From Euborellia annulipes (Eukaryota > Arthropoda > Insecta > Dermaptera > Anisolabididae), in contig JAKCPI010003135.1 in the NCBI GenBank assembly GCA_023213315.1, forward strand, positions 124,001 through 188,000: a stretch of DNA of 64,000 bases, read 5' to 3'. Shown piece by piece: positions 34,869 to 43,871 of the stretch; the first letter of the stretch is position 1; each line of letters begins with the position of its first letter. The notes under the pieces were generated by a model. The model was not told where the DNA came from and did not search any database. It saw only the letters and a list, made by a program, of their open reading frames with translations. Both the position numbers and the translations under genes were made by a program.

Positions 34869-35001
34869 ATTTGGAAAAATACTGATTAAATTTTTATAAT
34901 CGTTGTTTTCTTCCATATTTCTTCCGGTTGATAGAAAAGACATTTCTATTTTCTCAAGGAGATTGTTCATTTCAGCCTGCTTACAAAAGACATTAATTGA
35001 T
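34869..35001 (-). pseudogene. Exon-like fragment, unrecognised
   Basis: On the minus strand a poly-pyrimidine run ending TTTAG precedes a 44-codon open segment (containing NNLLEKIEMSFLSTG) that closes at a donor-like AAT|GTATGT. The composition looks coding, unlike the flanks. It sits inside the CCCAGATAGC element, so it could be a captured host exon or part of an unknown transposon protein. I recognise no family, and the case rests only on splice-like flanks. Confidence 0.25.
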
Positions 35002-35003
35002 CT

Positions 35004-35960
35004 AAAAAAAAAAAAAAATTATAAAATTATTATGAAACATTTATTTAGATATTTTTTTGACAAAAAAGTTTATAAAAAAAAAAAAAAATTTGTCAACTCA
35101 TGAATTTCGTTGGAACACAAATTGAAAAATACATCTTCTCAGGTCAAAAGCTGAATGCAGACTAAAGCTAGAAAGCGGTCAGTTTTAGCAGGCAGGTAGG
35201 TCTATCCCTTTACAAAGGGCATTGCCATTTTTGAATACAATGACGCTGGGTTTTTCCTGGGTTTTTCCAATTGTTTAATATTTTATTTTTTTTCCATTCC
35301 AGCCATCTTTTTGTCAATTCTAAGCCACTGTCCGCATTCCATTCGTCTAAATTTTAATAGCATTTTAATTAGGCGATTTTCTAATATGTTATTACAATCA
35401 TCATATAAATTGTGACAAGATTGCATTTCTTCTTGGTATATCAAACGAGCTCTTTTATAAACATGCCATTATAAATTATAATTTCTTTCCCAAATACAGG
35501 GCCAAAAATTGGGGGAAGATTTTAAACCACGCGGTAAGCCCATTTTCTGCAGATTAGTCAATCAAACAAGTATATGCAAATAAATGTTCCAATACCTAGA
35601 AAAATTGAAAGATTTTGGAAGATGAAATAAAAAGACAAACTTGTTTTCGGTCCTAATTTTATTTTATCTTCTATCTCTATTACGGGCTTTCTCCACATTG
35701 TCTTTAAAGATTTTATTTTTATAATAAATAATATAAATAATAAAAAATAAAACCAAACTTACCTTTTTATATAGGAATCCTAAAAAAAACAATTATTTGT
35801 TCAATGTTCATAAAAAAAAATTAAACAAAATATTTATACAAAAATTTAAAAATTTGATAAATTTTATTTTATTAGGATTAGCATTCCAACATATTAATGG
35901 ATCATAACTTCACATTTGTTTTGGTAAATAAAATTGATAAAAAAAATTTTTCTTTGAAAA
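35004..35960. other. Interior of the 2.8-kb TIR element, no gene seen
   Basis: AT-rich, several A/T runs, no long open frame. Confidence 0.4.
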
Positions 35961-35961
35961 A

Positions 35962-36330
35962 ATTCTAAGTTTACAGCCGGAATTGGTCCGGTATGCGACC
36001 TACACTTGTATTTTTTTTTTTTTTTTTTTTTGAAAAAAAATTCTAAGTTTACAGCCGGAATAGGTCCGGTATGCGACCTACACTTGTATTTTTTTTTCTT
36101 TTTTTTTGAAAAAAAATTCTAAGTTTACAGCCGGAATAGGTCCGGTATGCGACCTACACTTGTATTTTTTTTTTCTTTTTTTTTTGAAAAAAAATTCTAA
36201 GTTTACAGCCGGAATAGGTCCGGTATGCGACCTACACTTGTATTTTTTTTTCTTTTTTTTTTGAAAAAAAATTCTAAGTTTACAGCCGGAATAGGTCCGC
36301 TATGCGACCTACACTTGTGTATTTTTTAAA
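35962..36330. repeat. 77-bp tandem array, five units
   Basis: CAGCCGGAA(T/A) recurs at 35974, 36052, 36128, 36206 and 36283. Each unit reads TTCTAAGTTTACAGCCGG, AGGTCCGGTATGCGACCTAC, then a T-run. A degenerate sixth unit near 36478-36520 leads into the right terminal inverted repeat, so the array seems to have grown from subterminal sequence. Confidence 0.93.
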
Positions 36331-36650
36331 TATATTTTTAATAATTTCCAAAACCCTTGAAAAAGAGAAATAAATAATTTGAAAAAAAAAATTAACATTT
36401 TTTTAAAATATTCTATCTCTAAGCCGTATGAGGAACTGAAAAAAATACTTTGAAAATACAAAAATATTTTTTTGAAAAAAATTCTAAGTGTATGTCTGGA
36501 ATAGGTCGGGGCGGGACATCTTATGTACATACATGATTGGACGTATCCGCCATGTTGGCCCGCTTTACTTACCATTTAGGTCCAGGTACGTCTTGGCCGT
36601 AAACTGGAACTAAACGGTAGGTACATAAGACGAAGTGTGCTATCTGGGTA

Positions 36651-36850
36651 CCAACATAACAAAAATAAAAATCCTAAAATTTTATAAAATTTGGTGAAAT
36701 CCTATGTTTATCGTTTCGAATGGATACCAAACGATGTATTTACATCTTACCAACATAACAAAAATAAAAATCCTAAAATTTTATAAAATTTGGTGAAATA
36801 CTATGTTTATCATTTTGAATTAATACCAAACGATGTATTTATTTTTTACT
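36651..36850 (+). repeat. 99-bp array, last two units
   Basis: Continuation of the host array after the TIR insertion; units start at 36651 and 36750. They lead into the tail TTTTTTACTGTTTGGAATGC, which is identical to that at 32639. Confidence 0.9.
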
Positions 36851-36954
36851 GTTTGGAATGCATATTAAAAGATCTATTAATGGGATAACTTAATATTTAA
36901 TAAACAAAAATTATTAAATAAAATTTAAATGTAATATTTCACAAAAAGAAGTGA

Positions 36955-37245
36955 AATCTCAGCCAAAAACATCGGAGATGCAAAAAGCCCCGCCTCGCAT
37001 TATTTTTGCCCAGCGTCGAGGTGAAATCAAAAAAATGCGCCTCGCTTATCTGATTTATATAAAAGCGAGGATATATGAAACAAATAAAATTCTGTAGGGG
37101 TTTTATTTAAGTGAAAATATTTCCTCGCTTTTATATAAATCAGAAAAGCGAGGCGCATTTTTTTTATTTCACCTCGACGCTGGGCAAAAATAATGCGAGG
37201 CGCCCCCTTTTTGCATCTCCGATGTTTTTGGCTGAGATTTATTAT
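36955..37245. repeat. Long palindrome closing the minisatellite element
   Basis: ATCTCAGCCAAAAACATCGG at the left mirrors CCGATGTTTTTGGCTGAGAT at the right. The arms are nearly perfect over about 130 bp with GCGAGGCGC-type words and a short AT centre. Diverged copy at 30410-30690, truncated copy at 32922-32970. Confidence 0.9.
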
Positions 37246-37793
37246 AAAAAAACTATATACACGTCTTTTTACCTAATTCTCCTATTTTTTTCCCCCGAAA
37301 TCTCCGGCTTTTTTTTAATTTCATAATAAATTCATTGTATATCACAAATCCGGATAAAAATTACCAAAAAAAAGGTCGAACGAGATTCGAATACTAAAAA
37401 AAATCTGGTGTGATTGGCGCACAGCACACAACTTTCTCTTACCCTTCGGTAAGAGAAAGTTGTGCACCGTGCTGGTAACACCAGATTTTTTGTGTCGAGA
37501 TATATTTAGTTACCCATAGCACCTTAGTTTCAAACTTGCATTTTAAATGTTGACTGCTTGAAATAAACTATGGTTATTTTTCAAAATTTTAATCTCATAT
37601 TTGGACATTTTATACACAATATAGAATCGTAAATAAATACAAAATTTCATAAGAATTGGAAAAAAAATTTTTAAATGCGTAAAAAGTTCCAAAGGGGACC
37701 CCCTTTTGAATCGAAATTAACATACAAATCCCTATAGGAAATTAACATTAGGCCTATGAGAGAAGGCGGAGAGACAGGCGATAATGTTTGAGT

Positions 37794-37824
<31 letters not shown>

Positions 37825-37908
37825 GTTTTCTTTGAAACAATTAAAGACACAAATAAAATAAAAATAAATGGGAATTTAAATAATAATTGATTTTTTTTTT
37901 TTTTTTTC

Positions 37909-38957
37909 ACTTTTTTCTCCTAGCCTATATATGAAATATATAGAGAGAGAAAGTATTGCGATCAAGTCAAAAATTCGATGTCGAGATTTTGATGGATATA
38001 CATGTTTTGAGGTCCCCTGAGTCCAAAAAAAGTGGGTCCCGCAAATTGGTCTGTGTGTGTGTGTGTGTATGTATGTGTGTGTGTGTGTGTGTGCGTGTGT
38101 CTGTATGTGTGGACAGATTTTTAGCATGAAGGAATTGAGCTACCGGATTGAAATTTTATATTTAACTTAGGTACCTTCCCACACGCTCAAAATAAGCTTT
38201 TGAACAAAATCGGCCAAAAAGTACTAGTACTTTACTGATGTACTTTTTCAGTTTTTTTCGATTTTCTCAAAATTTCCTCCAAGGATTTTTTTTTAAATTC
38301 ATAAATGAACTATTTTTTAGATGCTCTTTAAAATGTATATTCTCATTTTGCCGTTGAAATCTTCTGAAGACCACTTTACTCTTGTTCTTCATAGGAAAGA
38401 TAGAAATGGTTGCCATGGTAACGGAATTTAAATCTTTTTCTTTTTATTAGATTAAAAAATCAATTATTATTTAAATTCCCATTTTTTTTAAATTTATTTG
38501 TGTCTTTAATTGTTTCAAAGAAAACATATATATCTCTCTCTCTCTCACTTGCAAACATTATCGTCTCTCTCTACTCTTTAAATTCCCTTTCCACCTTATC
38601 TTCGCAAGGAACAATGTTAATTTCCTATAGGGATTTGTATGTTAATTTCGATTCAAAAGGGGGTCCCCTTTAGAACTTTTTAGGCATTTAAAATTTTTTT
38701 TTCCAATTCTTATGAAATTTTGTATTTATTTAGGATTCTATATTGTGTATAAAATGTCCAAATATGAGATTAAAATTTTGAAAAATAACCATAGTTTATT
38801 TGAAGCAGTCAACATTTAAAATGCAAGTTTGAAACTAAGGTGCTATCGGAAACTAAATATATCTCGACACAAAAATCTGGTGTGACCAGCACAGTGCCCA
38901 ACTTTCTCTTACCGAAGGGTAAGAGAAAGTTGTGTGCTGTGCGCCAGTCACACCAGA
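37909..38957 (-). mobile_element. HPE1 reverse copy nested in SINE poly(T)
   Basis: It runs from the right-end hairpin (CTCCTAGCCTATATATGAAA) through a TG microsatellite (38052-38100) to the left hairpin ending CACACCAGA at 38957. T-runs lie on both sides. Confidence 0.85.
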
Positions 38958-39236
38958 TTTTTTTTTTTTAAACATTCACACTTTTTTCTCATTCACGCTC
39001 ACATTCACACACTCATTCACACAGTCTTTTCGGCAACTTAGGCCATTTAAGACTTTAAACGATATCCGTTAATGATTATTATACATATTGGGGGTCCAGG
39101 CATTTTTATTTAAGTCATTTGGTATCCAAATGCCTTAAATAAAATTATCGGACTGCCTGGGATCCGAACCCGCGACGTTCGGTATAGAAGGTAGACACGC
39201 TACCAACTACTCCAAGCCCCGTGGGCAATTGATTTT
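38958..39236 (-). mobile_element. SINE family A, reverse orientation
   Basis: Poly(T), then the complement of the GTGTGAATG-rich tail, then the tRNA-like head. On the minus strand that head contains GGGTTCGGATCCC (B-box-like) and TGGAGTAGTTGGTAGCG (A-box-like), ending at the CCCACGGGG start. Its poly(T) is interrupted by the HPE1 copy at 37909-38957, and part of that poly(T) lies at 37891-37908. Confidence 0.85.
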
Positions 39237-39761
39237 TTAATCTAATAAAAAGAAAAAGATTTAAATTCCGTTACCATGGCAACCAGTTCTATCTTTCCTA
39301 TGAAGAACAAGAGTAAAGTGGTCTTCAGAAGATTTCAACGGCAAAATGAGAATATACATTTTAAAGAGCATCTAAAAAATAATTGATTTACGAATTTAAA
39401 AAAAAAAATCCTTGGAGGGAATTTTGAGAAAATCGAAAAAAACTGAAAAAGTACATCAGTAAAGTACTAGTACTTTTTGGCCGATTTTGTTCAAAAGCTT
39501 ATTTTGAGATTCTTCAAAGGTACCTAAGTTAAATATAAAATTTCAATCCGGTAGCTCAATTCCTTCATGCTAAAAATTGTCCACACATACAGACACACGC
39601 ACACACACACACACACAGACCAATTTGCGGGACCCACTTTTTTGGACTCAGGGGACCTCAAAACATGTATATCCATCAAAATCTCGACATCGAATTTTTG
39701 TCATGATCGCAATACTTTCTCTCTCTATATATATTACATATATACATAGGTAAGAGAAATT

Positions 39762-40770
39762 AAAAAATGATAGAATGAGATTCGTAAGGCCTACTAAAAA
39801 AATGATCGAAGGAAAAGGGCGCTTTAGTTGAGCCCCCGCCCTTAAAAGCTAGTTACGTCACTGTTAATCAACACCTCCTTTGAGAGGTGTGTCTTACACA
39901 AGATTCGGAGACACCCAGTAACACTTCGACTAGGGGGAGTAGACAGATTGAGGCCCCCAAGTATTTTCACACTAATCACCATCACGATTACACACATCCA
40001 TCTCAGAGACAAATCCAAACCTCTGTGACATCCACTAATCAGTAAATTTTAAATCAAAGCAATTTTTTTTTCAACTTAAATTTTAAACTTTAAATTAATT
40101 TTACATTCTCTTATTAACAAAAGGTACTTATTATCATCTGAAATGAGTCCATAGTGCAAAATTTAATCTTTAGAACATCGGGTAATGTTTAAAAAATTGA
40201 TTAACACAAATAGACAAATCAAGTTAAATAAAAGCATTTAAAATATATTTTTACGTGAAAGAAAATTTTAGGGAAACGAGCGAACTTTCATCCCCTTCCT
40301 CCTTTTCCGATCAATTTGCAAAAAAAGATATCTCAACTTTTACAATGCCCTTTTGAAATATTAATTGGCTCTGGTTTCCCCATAAGTGGCATTTTAAATA
40401 CGAACAAACATGAATGAACGACGTTTTGACGCTTCGAATATTTCCTCCCCTAAGTAATAATAGAGTGAGCATGGTCTGGATGGGATCCTTTCAATCTCTG
40501 CATCTGCTGCCGGTCTATTTGTCCTGAGCGTTTATTTTTTGGTGGGGGCGGGGGTGGAGAACAATTGGGAAGGGAAAATTCGTTTCACTTCCTTCCTGCC
40601 CCCCCCCCTCCATCGTAATTTAATAATTTTTATCAAATAATAATATATTTCTTTTTATATCAAATAGAACAAGAAAATACTTCTTGCACAGTCATTATAG
40701 ACCTTAAGGTAGTGTGAAATAAATGTTATTTTAGACTAATTCTTTCATACTAAGCTATACTATACTTTTC
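39762..40770. other. Spacer with a MITE fragment
   Basis: 39769-39853 is a partial reverse copy of the CAGCGGCGTAAC MITE family (AGCTAGTTACGTCACTG end only). The rest is not recognised; C/G runs are at 40600-40609. No gene. Confidence 0.45.
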
Positions 40771-40917
40771 ATACTAACCTTAATAATTTTCATCTCTAAT
40801 GGAATTACATTTTTTAGGATAGATCCATTCAGATAGAAATAGATTGACGTGATAAGAATAAGTGATACCAACATAACAAAAATAAAAATCCTAAAATTTT
40901 ATAAAATTTGGTCAAAT
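40771..40917 (+). repeat. Minisatellite element, 3'-truncated
   Basis: The leader (GATAGATCCATTCAGATAG, GTGATAAGAATAAGTG) plus the first part of one 99-bp unit, ending at TTTGGTCAAATC, where LINE-like sequence starts. Confidence 0.75.
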
Positions 40918-41160
40918 CACCGACATTGAATGTGGAATCACCCTGTTAGCAAATAGGCCAAAACTTAGTTCCATCCTTATAGACGGGAAGTTATTCCACA
41001 ACCGTATGAACCGAACTCGAAAGGATTTACGTAGTTCTCTGGAGGTAGTTGAGTATGCAAAATGTGAGGACCGAATTCTGTCAATGGATTTGAGCTGAGA
41101 ATAGCTCCAAGATCCGGATCTTGCCTGGCCAATTTTTGGTCCAATTTTTTTTACCCCCAC
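40918..41160 (-). pseudogene. LINE reverse-transcriptase C-terminal tail
   Basis: The minus-strand frame contains RSFRVR-like KSFRVRFIRLWNNFP. This matches the common tail of non-LTR retrotransposon ORF2 proteins ('SF.VR...LWN.LP..IR'), just before the usual end of the protein. The rest of the reverse transcriptase is missing, so this is a dead fragment. Clade (Jockey- or CR1-like) is not decidable. Confidence 0.5.
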
Positions 41161-41214
41161 TCCTCTTATTTTTATACGAAATCAATGGAATACATGCTAA
41201 GATAATGTAAACTG

Positions 41215-41295
41215 CAACTGCGGTCAAATTCTTCCGCCGACCCCGCACCGCGTGAATAATAAGGGCGAGGATAGAAGAAGAAGAAGAAGAAGAAC
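41215..41295 (+). repeat. Repeat 3' end with (GAA)n tail
   Basis: GCCGACCCCGCACCGCGTG, AAGGGCGAGGATAG and then (AAG)n at 41275-41293. The same words in reverse precede a (CTT)n tract at 42778-42842. A GC-rich end plus short microsatellite is typical of the 3' terminus of some LINEs/SINEs. Confidence 0.65.
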
Positions 41296-41298
41296 TAC

Positions 41299-41925
41299 GG
41301 TCAAATTCTTATACTTAAATCCTCAAACAATGAAAAAACTATCTTGTCAGCAACTGTGGTGATCCTCTATGGTCCCCTGAAAAGTACTATCTTGCCGCAA
41401 GCTGCGGTGGTCCCCTCTAGCCTCTTCACCTCCTTTCTCTCCCTTTATTTAAAATTCAAATATACTGCCTCAAAATCACGCAGAATTGTGGGGATCTGCA
41501 ACTAAGTTCATAATCTACTACGTGGTGTCCAATCAATGAAAAATACCTTCTTGCCGCCAGCTGCGGTGGTCCCCTCTAGCCCCTCACCACCTTTCTCTTC
41601 CTTCATTCCAAATTCAAATATCCGGCCTAAAATCCACCGCAGCTGGCGGCAAGATAGTATTTTTCATTGATTGGAACACCAGGTAGTAGATTATGAACTT
41701 AGCTGCCAGTCCCCACAATTTTGCGAGGTTTTTAGACCGTATATTTGAATTTGAAATAAAAGGAGATAAAGGAGGTGAGGGGCTAGAGGGGACCACTGCA
41801 GCTGGCGGCAAGATAGTACTTTTCAGGGGACTATAGAGGATCACCGCAGTTGCTGACAAGATAGTTTTTTAGTTTTTTCATTTTTTGGGGTTTTAAGTAG
41901 AAGAATTTGACCCTAGTTGCAGGTA
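41299..41925. repeat. 630-bp fold-back palindrome
   Basis: GGTCAAATTCTT at the left mirrors AAGAATTTGACC at the right. The arms, about 300 bp each, are similar throughout and meet near 41625. Each arm also contains two direct copies of CTTGCCGCCAGCTGCGGTGG followed by CCCCTCTAGCC, so the arm itself arose by duplication. It resembles a fold-back element; no coding. Confidence 0.85.
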
Positions 41926-41944
41926 TTCACATCTATCTTAGCAC

Positions 41945-42259
41945 CAGCGGCGTAACTAGCCTTTGGGGGCGGAGGGGGCGAAGCTCAACGGGGCGCCGTT
42001 TTTCGGGGAGGGGAGGGGGGGGGTAATCTGGTGTGACTGGTCGCACAACACACAACCTTTTCTTAATTTCGGTAATTTAAAGGCGCATTCTGTACTTGTT
42101 TGTCAGAATATAAATACAAATCAAATTTTTAAGTATTAATATTTAAAATTTTACGTTAAAAATAAATTTTTTTGCGAAAAAAAGTTTTTTTTTTCAAATC
42201 TCGGGGGTGGGGGGGGGGGTAATTAACCTTTTACCCCCCTTCCCTTGTATCCGGCCTTG
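41945..42259. mobile_element. Chimeric hAT-type MITE
   Basis: The left part has the CAGCGGCGTAACTAGC end and GCGAAGCTCAAC block of one family. At about 41997 it switches to the GGGGGGTAATCTGGTGTGAC interior and CTTGTATCCGGCCTTG end of the CAAGGGCGGATC family. No matching target duplication is seen, so recombination between two MITEs is likely. Confidence 0.7.
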
Positions 42260-43071
42260 TTTCTATATGATATATATGATATTGGTGTTTGTGCTGTGGG
42301 AGTTCAATGGCCTTCAATGGCCTCTGGCTAACGAAGTCTAAATAAGAATAATAATTTAAAAAAGTTAACAGTTATGACCAATTTCTGACGTCATTTTGCC
42401 GGGGTTCTGCTAGCTGGGGAGGTTTCTCAAAAAAATGTATTACGAATTTCTTTGTTTTCTTATGCTTTTTCCTTGCTCGGCGTCTAGTCGCTCCCGCGAC
42501 TCTTGATATTAAAAAGGACTATCCCGCTGACTTAATGGGTAAAAAAATTATATTTTTATGGGCTTATATTTTTCATCTATTTAATACATTTCAGCAGCTG
42601 TGACCATTTAGACTTAGCCCATATTTGTTTAATTGTTAGACAATATAAATTAAATAAATTTTATTCGTAAATCTATAAAAACCAAAAATAAAAAAATTAA
42701 TGTTTTAATTTTTTTATTTTGGTTTTGCTAAGTAAAACTTAGGGATACTGGCAGTACTTACCGTATATGTGAGATCTTCTTCTTCTTCTTCTTCTTCTGT
42801 CCTCGCCTTATTCCCGCTATGCGGGGTCGGCGGACATCACTAATTCCCTCCAGCCCTATCATGTGTTTTTGCGACCGATAAGAATTGAACAGGCCGGCCC
42901 GTCGCACGGTCTGACGCCTGTTGAATAGAAGAAGGAGGAGACAGACATACAAAGAACAGAAAGATTGTCTGTCCTAGCTCGAGCAGGTCGTGGTCGCCAT
43001 CCACGTACCCACAAGATGTGGGCCCCTGTGCGATCTTATATGTGAGATACATAAAAAAAAAAGTTTTGTTT
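42260..43071. other. Spacer with (CTT)n repeat end
   Basis: (CTT)n at 42778-42799 followed by CCTCGCCTTATTCCCGC and CGGGGTCGGCGGAC, the reverse of the repeat end at 41215. 42840-43020 is probably more of that repeat. The 64- and 100-codon minus frames across it look like repeat readings. No gene. Confidence 0.5.
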
Positions 43072-43454
43072 AAGGTGGAATTCCGAGCAAAGCGACAGAG
43101 CGTCATTGACGCCACGACAGTGACGCGGCGGTAGAGCGACAATACATGTCATGTGTAAATAAATGAAAGGCTATTCGAGTATTGCGACACAGACCCCGCG
43201 GCACTGCCGTGACGTCATTGCCGCTCTACGGGGCAGCGACACTTCCTCGTTTGCTCTCGACCTGTCGTTGCCGCAGAGCGATTTCATAACAAAAAAAATG
43301 GCAGCGTTCAGGATTAACATTTTTTAGGTTAGGGCAATAGGTCGCGTTTGTTTACTGACGCCGACATCGTAAGCCACAAGCGCGACACTGTCGCAGCTGC
43401 AGTGACGCTATTGACGCTGTCGCTCTGTCGCGTTGCTCGGAATTCCACCTTTAA
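43072..43454. mobile_element. TIR MITE with CpG-rich interior
   Basis: TAAGGTGGAATTCCGAGCAA at the left and TTGCTCGGAATTCCACCTTTA at the right are inverted repeats that continue into GCGACAGAGCG-type sequence (about 35 bp). The flanks are TTTAA-like, so the target may be TAA or TTAA; Harbinger-like transposition is possible. The interior is rich in GTCGC/GACGC words. Confidence 0.7.
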
Positions 43455-43625
43455 AGGGAACAAATAAATTAAAATTTATTATTCAAGCTTGTTTACAAGG
43501 AGAAATTTTATTTTTTTTTTATTTTATTTCATACAAATATCCATTGTTATTTATATACATTCTCCTTTATTTAGCCTATCTTAGATAAATATTAATTTAT
43601 TTTTTATATTCAAAAAGAGTAGATC

Positions 43626-43871
43626 TTATAATAAAGGGATTAATTTTTCTTTCATATTTGATGGGATGTCAACAAACACACGATTTTTACCGCAAACTTT
43701 GATACTATCAGCCAATTTTTGTATGACTTCGTCATCACCTCTGTCACTGCCAGAATGCCAGACAGTTAAAGTAGAATTTGGAGCGCCTTCGTTCAACAGA
43801 GTAACAAACGGTTGTGGATTGATTGAGAAAAGATAGGCACGAACCGGGAACGTGACCAGCGAAACATCCAC
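43626..43871 (-). CDS. FAM151-like gene, last exon
   Basis: Acceptor TTTTTTGCAG|GTGGATG. 81 codons plus stop with VTFPVRAYLF, STLTVWHSGSD and RVFVDIP. The open frame upstream to 43973 is intron read-through. Confidence 0.9.
   Translation of the reverse strand: MDVSLVTFPVRAYLFSINPQPFVTLLNEGAPNSTLTVWHSGSDRGDDEVIQKLADSIKVCGKNRVFVDIPSNMKEKLIPLL

Larger units (their letters stand above)
33825..36648. mobile_element. 2.8-kb TIR element, CCCAGATAGC ends, TA target
   Basis: The ends CCCAGATAGCACAC and GTGTGCTATCTGGG extend as an imperfect inverted repeat through CGTCTTATGTA. The host array unit is restored exactly if the element and one TA are removed (TA at 33823-33824 and 36649-36650). It contains an inverted-repeat pair with hammerhead-like motifs, poly(A)/(T) runs and a 77-bp tandem array, but no transposase I can recognise. 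The superfamily is unassigned; TA targets fit Tc1/mariner-like elements among others. Confidence 0.85.
31961..37250 (+). mobile_element. Composite minisatellite element ending in a palindrome
   Basis: In order: leader (GATGGATCCCTTCAGATAG, ACGTGATAAGAAGAAGTGC), six 99-bp units, a tail, a truncated palindrome, about eight to nine more units, a 2.8-kb inserted TIR element, two more units, the tail again and a complete palindrome. Shorter relatives with the same leader are at 29887-30700 and 40771-40917. The repeated leader-array-tail-palindrome plan shows it is a defined mobile repeat rather than centromeric satellite. No transposase is visible, so the mechanism is unknown. Confidence 0.7.
37404..39761 (+). 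mobile_element. HPE1 copy split by a SINE that is itself split by HPE1
   Basis: The left part 37404-37896 and right part 39237-39761 are consecutive in the consensus: they join at AATTGATTTTT, which is present on both sides as a target duplication (from 37885 and from 39237). Between them are a reverse SINE and, inside the SINE's poly(T), a reverse HPE1 copy. The right end is slightly decayed (GAGAAAT). A (GA)n tract is at 37793-37816. Confidence 0.8.

Noticed and set aside
42840..43142. 100-codon minus-strand frame
   Set aside because: It overlaps the end of the (CTT)n-tailed repeat and the start of a TIR MITE, so it crosses a transposon border.
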